Source of the DNA: an uncultured Clostridia bacterium
Lineage (GTDB): Bacteria > Bacillota > Clostridia > Christensenellales > Borkfalkiaceae
Reading direction: 5' to 3'
Assembly (NCBI GenBank): GCA_947628675.1
Contig: CANRAR010000013.1
Location: forward strand, 1-36,621
DNA length: 36,621 nucleotides
Shown here: positions 12,759-21,710 of the stretch, in pieces
How the letters are laid out: each line of letters starts with the position of its first letter
Position numbering within the stretch: the first letter of the stretch is position 1
Position numbers and translations under genes: made by a program
Notes under the pieces: model-generated
Seen by the model: only the letters and a program-made list of their open reading frames with translations
Databases searched by the model: none
What the model was told of the DNA's origin: nothing

Positions 12759-15386
12759 ATGCTCATACGAAAGACTGCGGGCTTTTTTCTTGCCGCCCTT
12801 CTTCTGGCGGCGTCTGCGCTCGGCATTGTAGCGGCGTTCCCCTCCCGAACTGCCACCGCCGACGCGCCCGCAACCCTCACAACCGACAACGCCTCCCTCT
12901 TCCTGCCCGATTCCTACGAGCAGTATCTGGCGCTGGATAGTCCCGTTGACGTCGCCGTCGGCGAGAAATATATTGCCGTGGCGGACAAGGACGCGCTCTA
13001 CGTTTACGACCGCGCGGGAAAGAGCTATTCCAAGACGGAACTACAAAATGAGGGCGACACCATCACCAAGATCGGCTTTGCGGGGAATAGACTGTTCGTC
13101 TCCACGCGCGAGGGAACAGGCAATCAATGCTACGAATATGATTTTGAGGTTGGCGCAAGCAACAGGCTCAGGAAACTCGAATTCAACTGCTCGACGTTCT
13201 GCATCAACGGCAATATGCTATATGCCGCGACGGTTGGCGGACAGCAGACGACGATTACCTCTTATCCCCTTTCCACCGTGAGCACACAACACCCCAGCCC
13301 TAAAAATCTCGGTGCGCTTGGAGTACATACTACGCCGAGCATGACGCTTTTGAACGGTATTCTGTATTGTACGGTGAATGACCAAGTTTATTATTACGAC
13401 CTCAACGGAAATGGAAATTCCGACGCCGCACAATCTTTTTATCTCTCCAAGGATGCCCCCGGCGAAGCCAAAGACGTGCAAAGTGCTTGCGCGCATAACG
13501 GCGTGTTTTACTACACCGCCGCGGGCGGGCTGTACCGCATTGAACTCGCGGAGGGCGGGCACTCCTCCCAAAAGGCGGTGTGCATCCTCAAAGAGAGCGG
13601 CCTCGGCGCGCTGACCTCGTTCGGCGACGCGCTGTACGCCGTGAAGGGCAACGCAGTCTGCCGCATCGACTTCGACGGCGAAACGGCGATCCTCTCCGAT
13701 TACGAAATTTCTGCGGCGTCGGCGAGCACAAACCGCCTTAACGGGGCGACGGAGTGCGTGAGGGCGGGGAACCTTCTCGTCACCGCCGATGTGAACAACG
13801 ACCGCGTTTCGGTGTACGATACGGCGGAGAAACGCTTTGTGACCCTTTCCTGCGCAAACGTCAAATCCGTGGCGACGGACGGGACGATCATCGCCGCCGC
13901 GACGGATACGGGAATTTCTATTTTTGAAAAAGTGCTCAATTCCGAGACCCTTGTTTGGGAATTTTCTTGCACAAAGGCGATTCAAGCATCCAACGTTGTA
14001 GGCGTGGTGTGCGTGTACGACGCGATCTACTATATAACGAGCGATTATAACTATGGGAAGATCGAACGCGGGGACGACGGGTGGATCTCGACTTCCAAAC
14101 AGCGTGGTTTGGGTACCACGCCCAAGGCAATTACCGCCGATTTATTCGGAGATATTTACGTCGCCGCAAACGACGGCAAGGTGTATGAGTTCAGCGAAAA
14201 TGATTTTACCGTGGGGAACGACCTCGGTAGCACTGTGGCCGAAATAGGCTCTGACTTTTCCTCCCTGCGGGCGGGGTTCGACGGGAAACTGTATTACCTC
14301 GACGAAAATAAAAATCTGTGCGTGAACGACGGCGCGGCATCGCAGACGGTTGCGAGCATCGACGGTGCGGCGTTTGTGTACGCGGGCGGCGCGGAAAAGA
14401 AGCCCGTCTCCTTTGCGCTCGGGTATGAGGACGACGAGGTGTACTTCTGCTTCGGCGATTTTATTGTGAAGTCGAATGCGGGCGAGTTGACAAAGTTGGG
14501 GCTTGCGACCCTCGAGACGCTCTCCCAAACGGTGCTGAACGAGGCCGAGGAGACGCTCACCGCGGTGGCGGATGCGGAAAATGTGCGCCTTGTGGACTGC
14601 AACCCCGGCGCGGTGGGCGTACACGGGAACCTCTCCGCCCTCCAAGGCGGCGGCGCGTTTGCGGCGGGCTACAAGCGCTACACCGAGGCGCGGCGCGGCG
14701 TGGTGCTCGACGGGCAGGACGATTACAGACTCGTTGCCGTATACGACGGCCACGTGTACACCGCCGAGATCTTCCGCAACGAGGACGTGGGCGAGCCCTT
14801 CTCCCCCAAGAAAGAGGACGGGGAAAATGCGGTGATGTACCTTTCCAGCGACTGCCCCGCCTATCACTTCCCCTGCATCGCGGAAGCCCCCGCGCGGGCG
14901 GGAACGCTTGCCCGCGGCACGAGGGTGACGGTAATTTCCTACCTCGACGGAAACACCGAAGAGGGCGGAGTGCAGGGCGGATACCCCTTCGCCTATATCG
15001 AGTATGAGACGAAAACGCGGAGCGTTGCCCGCGGCTATGTGCCCGTCTCCTACCTCACCGACGCCGATCCCCTCGGCGACACGGAGACCCGCTACACCTT
15101 GGGCTATGTGAAGCCCGGGGCGACTTTTACGGGCTCCGACGGGAGCGAGGTAGTGAACGAGGAGCGCGTACAGGCGCGGCTCTATCAAAATGAGGACGGC
15201 ACCTACACCGCCACCTACGAAAAGGACGGGGTTTCCTACACCGCGACCGTGGAGGAAGGGCAAATTGAATGGGGAGAATCCGACGCGTGGCGCATCGCGC
15301 TCATCGTCATCCTTTCCGTCGTTGCCGTGCTCATCATCGGCGGGTATGTGTTCCTTATCCCGTGGAATAAAAAACGAACCAAATAA
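12759..15386 (+). CDS. Secreted propeller-like protein with SH3-like domain and C-terminal membrane anchor, 875 aa
   Basis: The start at ATG 12759 (MLIRKTAGFFLAALLLAAS) is supported by the promoter and by a signal peptide cleaved near residues 33-38. Residues about 45-620 are repeats of short strands, such as VDVAVGEKYIAVADKDALYV, GDALYAVKGNAVCRIDF, VVGVVCVYDAIYYITSD and ADLFGDIYVAANDGKVYEF, the signature of a WD/NHL-like beta-propeller, perhaps two. Residues about 700-780 resemble an SH3 module (GTLARGTRVTVISYLDG, then SVARGYVPVSYL). One TM helix (IALIVILSVVAVLIIGGYVF) and a basic tail end the protein. It is extracellular and membrane-held. The next gene, a GH43 enzyme, starts 11 bases after the stop. 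Substrate or partner unknown. Confidence 0.75.
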   Translation: MLIRKTAGFFLAALLLAASALGIVAAFPSRTATADAPATLTTDNASLFLPDSYEQYLALDSPVDVAVGEKYIAVADKDALYVYDRAGKSYSKTELQNEGDTITKIGFAGNRLFVSTREGTGNQCYEYDFEVGASNRLRKLEFNCSTFCINGNMLYAATVGGQQTTITSYPLSTVSTQHPSPKNLGALGVHTTPSMTLLNGILYCTVNDQVYYYDLNGNGNSDAAQSFYLSKDAPGEAKDVQSACAHNGVFYYTAAGGLYRIELAEGGHSSQKAVCILKESGLGALTSFGDALYAVKGNAVCRIDFDGETAILSDYEISAASASTNRLNGATECVRAGNLLVTADVNNDRVSVYDTAEKRFVTLSCANVKSVATDGTIIAAATDTGISIFEKVLNSETLVWEFSCTKAIQASNVVGVVCVYDAIYYITSDYNYGKIERGDDGWISTSKQRGLGTTPKAITADLFGDIYVAANDGKVYEFSENDFTVGNDLGSTVAEIGSDFSSLRAGFDGKLYYLDENKNLCVNDGAASQTVASIDGAAFVYAGGAEKKPVSFALGYEDDEVYFCFGDFIVKSNAGELTKLGLATLETLSQTVLNEAEETLTAVADAENVRLVDCNPGAVGVHGNLSALQGGGAFAAGYKRYTEARRGVVLDGQDDYRLVAVYDGHVYTAEIFRNEDVGEPFSPKKEDGENAVMYLSSDCPAYHFPCIAEAPARAGTLARGTRVTVISYLDGNTEEGGVQGGYPFAYIEYETKTRSVARGYVPVSYLTDADPLGDTETRYTLGYVKPGATFTGSDGSEVVNEERVQARLYQNEDGTYTATYEKDGVSYTATVEEGQIEWGESDAWRIALIVILSVVAVLIIGGYVFLIPWNKKRTK

Positions 15387-15397
15387 TCGAGGTTTTT

Positions 15398-16408
15398 ATG
15401 GCTGACTATCTCTCCCCTCTCGTGCTGCAAAGAGCCGACCCCTATCTCATGAAAAAGGACGGGAAGTATTACTTCACCGCCACCTGCCCCGCCTATGACC
15501 GCGTGGAGATCCGCTGTGCGGACACCGTGAACGGCATTGCGACTGCGCCCGCGCGCGTCGTCTGGAAAAAGCACCCGCTCGGCGCCATGGCTTGCCACAT
15601 CTGGGCGCCCGAAATTCACTATATTATGGGGAAGTGGGTCATCTACTTCGCCGCAGGACACAAGCCCGGGAAATGGCGCATCCGCCCGTATGCCCTCGTC
15701 TGCAAGGGGCAAGACCCCATGAAGGACGAATGGGTGGAGGCGGGCAAGTTGCAACCTGCCGACGGCGACAGTTACCCCTTTACGCACTTCTCCCTCGATA
15801 CGACGGTGTTTGAGCACCGCGGCAGGTGGTACATCATCTGGGCGCAGAAGGTGGGCACCGAGGACAAGGGCATTAAGCCCATCTCCAACCTCTACATCGC
15901 CGAACTCGAGACGCCCTTCAAATTGAAGACCTTCCACGTGCTCTTGACGACGCCCGACTATGCCTGGGAGCGCGACGGCGGCTTTTGGGTGAACGAGGGC
16001 CCTGCCGTCATCAAGAATGCGGGCAAAATTTTTGTGACGTTCTCCGCCTCGGCGACGGGCGCCTGCTACTGCATGGGGATGCTGGAAGCGGACGAGGACG
16101 CCGACCTTTTAGACCCCACCTCGTGGCACAAGCGCAATACGCCCGTCTTTCAGACGGACGCGGGCAAGAAACTGTACGGCCCGGGGCACAACTGCTTCAC
16201 CGAGGGCGACGACGGCGAGCCCATCGCGCTTTTGCACTTCCGCAACTATGAGAAGATCACGGGCGACCCCCTCAACGACCACAACCGCCACGCGCACGTG
16301 ATGAAGGTGCGCTTTGACGAAAGCGGCGCGCCCGTGTTTGGGTTCGGCGAGGGAGAACTGTACAACGCCGAAGTGGTGAATGAGAGGCAGAAGAATATCA
16401 ACGATTGA
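15398..16408 (+). CDS. Glycoside hydrolase family 43 enzyme, likely alpha-L-arabinofuranosidase/xylosidase type, 336 aa
   Basis: ATG 15398 follows TCGAGG. Family 43 five-bladed propeller motifs are clear: RADPYLMKKDGKYYFTA with the catalytic base Asp14, HIWAPEIHYIMGKWVIYFAA with the pKa-modulator position in WAPE, and FWVNEGPAVIKNAGKIFVTF with the general acid Glu near residue 205. HNCFTEGDDGEPIALLHFRNY supplies the usual late blade. There is no signal peptide, so it should act on imported arabino- or xylo-oligosaccharides in the cytoplasm. Its co-transcription with a secreted membrane protein hints at a shared glycan task, but no transporter is in this operon. Exact specificity within GH43 cannot be read from motifs. 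Confidence 0.85.
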   Translation: MADYLSPLVLQRADPYLMKKDGKYYFTATCPAYDRVEIRCADTVNGIATAPARVVWKKHPLGAMACHIWAPEIHYIMGKWVIYFAAGHKPGKWRIRPYALVCKGQDPMKDEWVEAGKLQPADGDSYPFTHFSLDTTVFEHRGRWYIIWAQKVGTEDKGIKPISNLYIAELETPFKLKTFHVLLTTPDYAWERDGGFWVNEGPAVIKNAGKIFVTFSASATGACYCMGMLEADEDADLLDPTSWHKRNTPVFQTDAGKKLYGPGHNCFTEGDDGEPIALLHFRNYEKITGDPLNDHNRHAHVMKVRFDESGAPVFGFGEGELYNAEVVNERQKNIND

Positions 16409-16421
16409 TTTGGGAAATTGA

Positions 16422-16449
16422 GCGACCCTCCCCGCGCGGGGAGGGTCGC
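16422..16449. terminator. 28-bp palindromic terminator between convergent genes
   Basis: GCGACCCTCCCCGC is followed directly by its complement, then TTTCTATATTTATC on the plus strand. It lies 13 bases after the GH43 stop and before the TetR stop at 16535, so it can serve both strands, although the T-run is interrupted. Confidence 0.65.
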
Positions 16450-16534
16450 TTTCTATATTTATCTATATTTTATTATCTTTCCTTTTTCCCAAATATTTTT
16501 GACAAATCCCCTCCTCGCATTTCCCTTCAAAATC

Positions 16535-17050
16535 TTAATTGTTTTCGCAGATCTTATCGATATACGCCTGCATTTCCTGCGGCGTTTCGTGGAAGCCGCG
16601 CCGGATCCACGCATCGAGAAGTCCGAAGAGACCGTGCGAATAAAAACTGCCCTCATAACATTCGAGCGCGCTCTCGCTATCCTGCGGGATCATAATTTCA
16701 TGGAAGGAATCGTAGATCGCCGTCTGCAAACCGCGCTCGTAGAGAAGCGCAAGAAGATCTTTGATGCTGTAATTGTATTCAAAGAACGTCAAACCGTTTT
16801 GGGGCGTAAAGTTTTTGCGTTCCGCCACGTCGTGCTCTTCCGCCCAGCGTTCCCACAATTTGATCAACTTAAACGTGATCGCCTCTTGCTTATTTGAAAA
16901 GTTGCGAAAATAAGTCGTCCTTCCCACCTGCGCCGTCGCCACGATCTCGGGGACGGATATTTTTTCGATGGGTTTTTTCTTCAACAACTTGATCAGCGCG
17001 TCGGCAAGACATTCCTTTAAGAACTCCGTTGTTTTTGCGTTACCGCCCAT
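16535..17050 (-). CDS. TetR/AcrR-family transcriptional regulator, 171 aa
   Basis: ATG 17050 follows GGGAGGGG. The N-terminal domain has the TetR pattern: KTTEFLKECLADALIKLLKK, then KISVPEIVATAQVGRTTYFR and NFSNKQEAITF, with the recognition helix VGRTTYFRNF around residues 42-51. The C-terminal helical domain (about 60-171), which would bind the ligand, has FEYNYSIKDLLALLYERG and a conserved-looking SHGLFGLLDAWIRRGF near the end, as in the DhaS-like TetR subgroup. It is transcribed away from the esterase at 17312, and the 261-base space contains several GGTAC half-sites, so autoregulation and control of the esterase are likely. Confidence 0.88.
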   Translation of the reverse strand: MGGNAKTTEFLKECLADALIKLLKKKPIEKISVPEIVATAQVGRTTYFRNFSNKQEAITFKLIKLWERWAEEHDVAERKNFTPQNGLTFFEYNYSIKDLLALLYERGLQTAIYDSFHEIMIPQDSESALECYEGSFYSHGLFGLLDAWIRRGFHETPQEMQAYIDKICENN

Positions 17051-17065
17051 GATCCCCTCCCATAT

Positions 17066-17182
17066 GGTACTTTTTGCCGATTTCGTACCGCAAAGGATAT
17101 TTTATCCCGCAAAGTACCGTTGCGCTTTTTTACCCGACGAAACACTTGGCAAAAGCGACAAAAAGCGGTACATTATTGGTAC
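17066..17182. promoter_or_regulatory. Putative TetR operator cluster
   Basis: GGTAC/GTACC half-sites occur at 17066-17070, 17085-17089, 17114-17118, 17167-17171 and 17178-17182. Several sit next to AAAGTACC or CGGTAC contexts. A possible plus-strand promoter for the esterase (TTGGTA, 18 bases, TATATC) overlaps the last site. The rest of the space to 17311 has no other feature that I can support. Confidence 0.45.
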
Positions 17183-17311
17183 GATAGTATCATAAAAAGT
17201 ATATCATGCGCGATATGGTCTGTCAAGCGAAACGGAGAAAAATGCCGAGATCGCGCGGAAATTTCAGTGAATGACTTCATCCCAAAAATTTTCATGCAGG
17301 AGAGATAGAAA

Positions 17312-18382
17312 ATGGAAGAACAAACCGATGTGCAAAACAAAACCGACCCCCCAAAAAAGAAAGTAAAGCACAAAGGACTTATTATCGCGGGCTCTGTTTT
17401 GGGCGGCTTGGTAATATTGGCCTTGATCCTCTTTTTCGTGTTTACTTGCCATACGCAAATTATCGTGGGCTTTCTTCAAAGGGCGACATACGGGGACAAA
17501 CCGTTCAATTCGTACGAGCCCTATTATGCGCCGATCGACGGCAAAAAGGACAACGGGCAGTATCTCATCAGCGAGATAAAATACGATACGGAATATCCCA
17601 ACAGTTATCTCGACATCACTTATCCCGACGAAAACAGGGACTTTGACCGCCCCACGCTGTTTTATTTCCACGGCGGCGGATTCTTCGCGGGCAGCAAAAA
17701 CATGGGAGACCCCATGGCGGAAACCGACGCAACGGCTCTCATCGACGATATTTGCGCCGCGGGATACAATATCGTCAATGTGGATTATGCGCTCGTTCCC
17801 GACTACCGTTTCCCCGTGCCGCTGATTCAGGCGAACAGGGCGTTTGCGTTTATGCAGGAACACGCCGCAGAATATCACTTGAATATGGACAACGTGGTTA
17901 TTATGGGTTCGTCGGCGGGAGCGATCATGGCGAGCCAACTCGGCAGTATCATCACAAATCCCGAATACGCCGAATTGCTTGGAATTACCCCCGCTTTCAG
18001 ACCCGAACAAGTCAAGGCGGTCGTTCTCGACGACGCACCTCTCGATTACGAGAAATTCTCTTTTGCAACGAAGATCCTTGTCGGGAATTACGTCAAGGGC
18101 AGCATCTATCTGAATAAAGACGAAATCAAAAGATACAACAACATCAAGAGTCTTACCGCAAATTATCCCGCCGCCGTGCTTCTCGGCAGTGAATACCGGC
18201 ACGATATGAATGTCATGCACGGGGAACTCAATAAACTCGGCTGTGAACATATTCTTATCGACCCGTATGCGGAACGCGGAGAGACAAAACAGCATTGCTT
18301 TGTGGCTTCCGAACGGGTCGATCCCGTGGCAAAGGACGCATTTGACAGAATGATGGCGTTCATAGGCGAAAGGACAAAATAA
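17312..18382 (+). CDS. Membrane-anchored HSL-type alpha/beta hydrolase (esterase), 356 aa
   Basis: ATG 17312 follows AGGAGAG. A Lys-rich N-terminus (1-21) precedes one TM helix (GLIIAGSVLGGLVILALILF, about 22-45), so the catalytic domain should be outside the cytoplasm. Hormone-sensitive-lipase family motifs: oxyanion hole HGGG (120-123), nucleophile elbow GSSAG with Ser201, likely acid Asp298 in SEYRHDMN, and His328 in KQHCF. VNVDYALVPDYRFPVPL is the usual conserved stretch before the elbow. All catalytic residues are present. The substrate is unknown; small acyl esters are typical of the family. Its divergence from a TetR regulator suggests ligand-induced expression, and a terminator follows at 18399. 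Confidence 0.88.
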   Translation: MEEQTDVQNKTDPPKKKVKHKGLIIAGSVLGGLVILALILFFVFTCHTQIIVGFLQRATYGDKPFNSYEPYYAPIDGKKDNGQYLISEIKYDTEYPNSYLDITYPDENRDFDRPTLFYFHGGGFFAGSKNMGDPMAETDATALIDDICAAGYNIVNVDYALVPDYRFPVPLIQANRAFAFMQEHAAEYHLNMDNVVIMGSSAGAIMASQLGSIITNPEYAELLGITPAFRPEQVKAVVLDDAPLDYEKFSFATKILVGNYVKGSIYLNKDEIKRYNNIKSLTANYPAAVLLGSEYRHDMNVMHGELNKLGCEHILIDPYAERGETKQHCFVASERVDPVAKDAFDRMMAFIGERTK

Positions 18383-18398
18383 GGTTGCTTCGATATTC

Positions 18399-18434
18399 CA
18401 AAGCGGAGAGAGGGCAAAATGTCTCTCCGCTTTG
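18399..18434 (+). terminator. Terminator after the esterase gene
   Basis: A 13-bp stem (18399-18411 with 18422-18434, CAAAGCGGAGAGA and its complement), a 10-base loop, then CTTTGTCTG. The U-tract is weak, but the position 17 bases after the stop fits. Confidence 0.6.
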
Positions 18435-18471
18435 CTTTGTCTGTGCGGAAAAACCTGTTTAGGGCGGTTGG

Positions 18472-18656
18472 ACTTCGTTGGTCGGGATTCTTCACCCCCT
18501 TCCCGCGCCCTGCCCCTGTGGGGGCAGGGCGCGGGAAGGGGGTTCAGAATGACGCGGTGGAACAAGCGGACGGGCAGAATGACGCGGGGAACGGGCGCGG
18601 GCGGGGCAGAATGACGCGGGGAACGAGCGCAGGCGGCGGCTCAGAATGACGCAGTA
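18472..18656 (+). repeat. GGGATTCTTC ... CAGAATGACGC element with extra half-copies
   Basis: TTGGTCGGGATTCTTC leads into a 23-bp perfect stem (arms 18494-18516 and 18521-18543), closing with TTCAGAATGACGC. The end motif CAGAATGACGC then recurs near 18576, 18610 and 18645, separated by spacers of similar sequence (GGGGAACGGGCG, GGGGAACGAGCG). It is a REP-like element followed by a degenerate tandem of its right end. No gene is seen between 18383 and 18707. Confidence 0.75.
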
Positions 18657-18707
18657 ATCAAGCGGACGGGGCGGGGCGCTTGGTTTTTGTGAAGGGCTAC
18701 CGTTTTT

Positions 18708-21362
18708 TTACTTTCTGCGGCGGAGAAGCACGACGGCGAGCCACGCCGCAACCGGAAGCACTGCAACGGGCACAACGATGCCCAACCACCACAAACTTTT
18801 CGGCGCGCCGTCCTTTTTCCCGTCGGAATTCTCTTCGTTCCCCTCTTTTTCTTCGGGCGCCTCTTCGTTCTCGTCTTGCCCGTCGGGGTCTTTTTCCTCG
18901 TTCTCGCCTTGCTCTTCTGGATCTTTTTCCTCGTTCTCGTCCTTTTCCTCGGGCGCCTCTTCACGGGAGAGGGTGATCTCCACCTGCGTGTGGAGGTAGT
19001 TATCCGCATCCGCCCCCGTGTAGACCGCCGTCTGCACGAAACTTTCGCCCGTCACCGCAAGCCCGGGGGTCAGCCAAGCCCAATTGTCGCACCCAAGGGG
19101 GATCTCTCCCAACGTTGCAATGTTTCCGCTGAATTTCAGGGCATCGCGCGGCCTTTCCGACGGCCATTCGGCCTTACCGATCTCAAATTCGCGGGTGATC
19201 TGCCCGTAATATTTGCCGCTGCCCATGATGACGGCCGTCGCCGTGCCCGCATTGACGTTATCCCGGCAAGTGACGATAAAATCGACGCCCGCGCGGAGAG
19301 TCTCGCCCGCGTAGGTGACTTTCACGGTCGGGACAATGGCCTGCCCCGTGTAGATATACTCTCCCGCGATCTCCGCCGTGGCCGATGTGATATCGACGGT
19401 CGGAGGCGGGGGCGCGTCCGTCTTGTTGACGTAAAAAGTGCAGGTCAGCTTTTGGTAGAACGCCCGATCCGCCCCGATGTATTCGAGCGAATCCGGGCAA
19501 TAGTTCATGCCAACGTCGAGCGGCCTGTCCGCGACCGCCCACTGCCAATCCTCGGGCGGGGAAATATCGTAGAGCGACAAGGTATCGTTATAGACCTCGA
19601 TCGTCTCGTGCACCGCCCCGGGCGGCTCCTTTGCCTTGGCCATTTCAAAGTAGGCCTCCCGCGAGCCCGTATAATCGCCGCACCCCGAGACGGTGAACGT
19701 CACCATTCCGGGCGCAAGCACCGCGGGGAAGCGAAGGGTATAGTCCCTCTCCTCTTCAAGAAGTTCTTCCCCGAAGTAGACCTGCACCGCGGGGCGCTTT
19801 TCCACCCCCCTTTCATAATAGACGAGGGGAGCGGAGACTTCCACCCGCGCGTAGCGGAGATCTTTTCCGAGATCGGCACCCCGTTCCACGGTGTTGGTGA
19901 TCGCCCTGATCTTGGCCGCCATGTTGCTTGTCGAACTGTCCGCATACATACCGCCGCCCTTGTAACTGCGCCACGTCTCCCCTTGGAGGTAGTAGGTCAT
20001 ATCGTTGACCGACCTCGCGGGATCGACTGCGCACACCACGGGAACCACACTGCCGAATTGATTTTTGCAACACACGACGACGGAGAAAAATTCCCCCTGT
20101 TCAAGCGGGAGGGGCTCCTCCAACTCGATGGTGTGCATACCCATGTTGCCGAGGTGAACATTCCTCTCCGCCGCCTCGGGGTTCTGCACGGGCACGTTCC
20201 GTGCATCGTTCACGTTGGCGGGATCAACTTTGAGGTTTTTATAGATCTTGACGTTGACATCCAAATCTCCCTGCGAAGTTGTGATCGTCACGGCCTTCAA
20301 CTGCTCCTTGCGGGTAGCAGACGAAAGTTTGGCCTCGTAGATGGCCGCCTGTGCGTCCGCGACGTAATTGCTCATGCTCTGAATGATGCCCCCATCGTAA
20401 TAATAAATGTTTTGGTAATTCTCCCGCATCTCCACGTCCACGGCATACAGGGTGCCGATCGGCAACTCGTAGGAGCAGTAAAAGCAGTACGTCCCATTGC
20501 TTTCGTAGCCGAAATTCCCCCAACTGTTCTTCACGATCCACGCGCCGTCGGCGGAAGGCGTCTGCGGGCGGAAGTTCTCCTTGGCCATATTGTCATCCCA
20601 CCCCACGATGAGGGAAGTGTGGTCGGAATACTGCGAGGTACTGTAATATTTCGCGTTCGTGGGGCTCTTGTAGACAAAGGCCACCGCCCCGTACTGCAAG
20701 ATGGCCCTCTTGATCGACGCCTCGTCCTCCCCGATCCGCACATAATTCTTGATGTAATATCTCGACTGTTCCAGCTTTTCCTTCAATACGCTGTTGCCCG
20801 TGGAGGAATGGAGGTGGCAATCGTCCCTTAGGGCAAAGCCCTGCGTCATGGCTGCAAAGGCATTGAAGGAATTATCCCCTTGGTTCCACGAGCCGTAGTC
20901 ATAGGTATCGTTCGCCGTCAAATGCAGGGGATCCTGCCCGCCGTCCCGCTGGGCGCAGGTGTACGCCACCACCATTTCGTCCAAATTGAGGGTATCCTTC
21001 GTCGCGCCCTCCTCGATGCCCTTGCGCAAAATATTCGCCTCAACGGCGCCCACGGCTCCGTATGCCCAGCAGATATTGGTAGTATATTGGTTGCGGGCGG
21101 GGGTGATGATGCCGAAATCCCGCCCGTCGAAGCGCGCCAGCGTCTGCGCCCACGCGTCGAGTTGCCCGCCATCCGCCCCTTGAAGCGCCTCCAAACTCTG
21201 CGGCCCGTCTTGGGGGAGTTCCTGCGCGCTCGCGGCCGCGGGAAGATCGGCGGAAGCGTATGCGAAAGCGCCCTCTTTCCCCCCGAGGAAAAGAAGCCCC
21301 GCGGCGAGCAAAAGGAGCGCCGCTTGCAAGAAAATGAGAACGGACAAAAGGGATCTTTTCAT
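18708..21362 (-). CDS. Surface-anchored papain-family (C1) cysteine protease, 884 aa
   Basis: I take ATG 21362 because MKRSLLSVLIFLQAALLLLA gives a signal peptide; an in-frame GTG at 21401 would add 13 residues, and neither has a good ribosome site. The C1 catalytic domain spans about 75-320: Gln92 and Cys98 in NQYTTNICWAYG, His248 in YSDHTSLIVGW, Asn279 in WIVKNSWGNFG, all present. A lectin-like beta domain follows (about 325-470), as is usual in clostridial surface C1 proteases. Two or more beta-sandwich repeats come next (e.g. YTGQAIVPTVKVTYAGETL ... NAGTATAVIMGSGKYYG). An acidic Glu/Asp/Gly linker (about 780-850), TM helix and RRRK tail complete it. It likely cleaves external proteins at the cell surface. 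Confidence 0.85.
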   Translation of the reverse strand: MKRSLLSVLIFLQAALLLLAAGLLFLGGKEGAFAYASADLPAAASAQELPQDGPQSLEALQGADGGQLDAWAQTLARFDGRDFGIITPARNQYTTNICWAYGAVGAVEANILRKGIEEGATKDTLNLDEMVVAYTCAQRDGGQDPLHLTANDTYDYGSWNQGDNSFNAFAAMTQGFALRDDCHLHSSTGNSVLKEKLEQSRYYIKNYVRIGEDEASIKRAILQYGAVAFVYKSPTNAKYYSTSQYSDHTSLIVGWDDNMAKENFRPQTPSADGAWIVKNSWGNFGYESNGTYCFYCSYELPIGTLYAVDVEMRENYQNIYYYDGGIIQSMSNYVADAQAAIYEAKLSSATRKEQLKAVTITTSQGDLDVNVKIYKNLKVDPANVNDARNVPVQNPEAAERNVHLGNMGMHTIELEEPLPLEQGEFFSVVVCCKNQFGSVVPVVCAVDPARSVNDMTYYLQGETWRSYKGGGMYADSSTSNMAAKIRAITNTVERGADLGKDLRYARVEVSAPLVYYERGVEKRPAVQVYFGEELLEEERDYTLRFPAVLAPGMVTFTVSGCGDYTGSREAYFEMAKAKEPPGAVHETIEVYNDTLSLYDISPPEDWQWAVADRPLDVGMNYCPDSLEYIGADRAFYQKLTCTFYVNKTDAPPPPTVDITSATAEIAGEYIYTGQAIVPTVKVTYAGETLRAGVDFIVTCRDNVNAGTATAVIMGSGKYYGQITREFEIGKAEWPSERPRDALKFSGNIATLGEIPLGCDNWAWLTPGLAVTGESFVQTAVYTGADADNYLHTQVEITLSREEAPEEKDENEEKDPEEQGENEEKDPDGQDENEEAPEEKEGNEENSDGKKDGAPKSLWWLGIVVPVAVLPVAAWLAVVLLRRRK

Positions 21363-21425
21363 ACCGCCAACCGCTCGGCTCGCCTTTTCCGCGCGCCGCA
21401 CTTTTTTACGGCCTTTGCCGTTTTC

Positions 21426-21434
21426 ATTATATCA
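21426..21434 (-). promoter_or_regulatory. Extended -10 of the protease gene
   Basis: The minus strand reads TGATATAAT (21434-21426), giving a transcription start near 21419 and a leader of about 57 nt. No clear -35 is seen. Confidence 0.55.
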
Positions 21435-21482
21435 TACCCGCCCCATGAAAGCAAGAGGAATTTTTTAGTGCCCCTCCCCCTG

Positions 21483-21517
21483 TGTCCCCCTCCCCGCGGG
21501 GAAACCGCGGGGAGGGG
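21483..21517. repeat. CCCTCCCCGCGG hairpin, copy 1
   Basis: Arms 21483-21497 (TCCCCCTCCCCGCGG) and 21503-21517, loop GGAAA. The stem and its left flank (CCCCTGTGTCC) are nearly the same as at 24175-24218. Confidence 0.8.
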
Positions 21518-21541
21518 GATATAATATGGTGCCCCACCCCC

Positions 21542-21615
21542 TATCGCCCGCACGTATTATGCCGTCGAAGGGCGACACACCCCGCGCGCACCATTCGTTT
21601 ACTAAGCGCGGCACA
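21542..21615 (-). repeat. Dispersed blocks B (diverged) and C, inverted
   Basis: Block C on the minus strand (21615-21582) reads GTGCCGCGCTTAGTAAACG then AATGGTGCGCGCGGG. A diverged block B (TCGCCCTTCGACGGCATAAT) follows at 21576-21542. Confidence 0.65.
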
Positions 21616-21710
21616 AGCCGTAGGCGCAGTAGCCCGCAGGGCGCAGTACCACCCCCATTGCGGAGAAAGGCTCCACATATCATAGGTCGCCTTTCCCGAA
21701 AGCCTCAAGG

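Noticed and set aside
21359-21427. 22-residue leader peptide (MKTAKAVKKCGARKRR...) before the protease
   Set aside because: Its ATG overlaps the -10 box, so it would lie upstream of the predicted transcript start.
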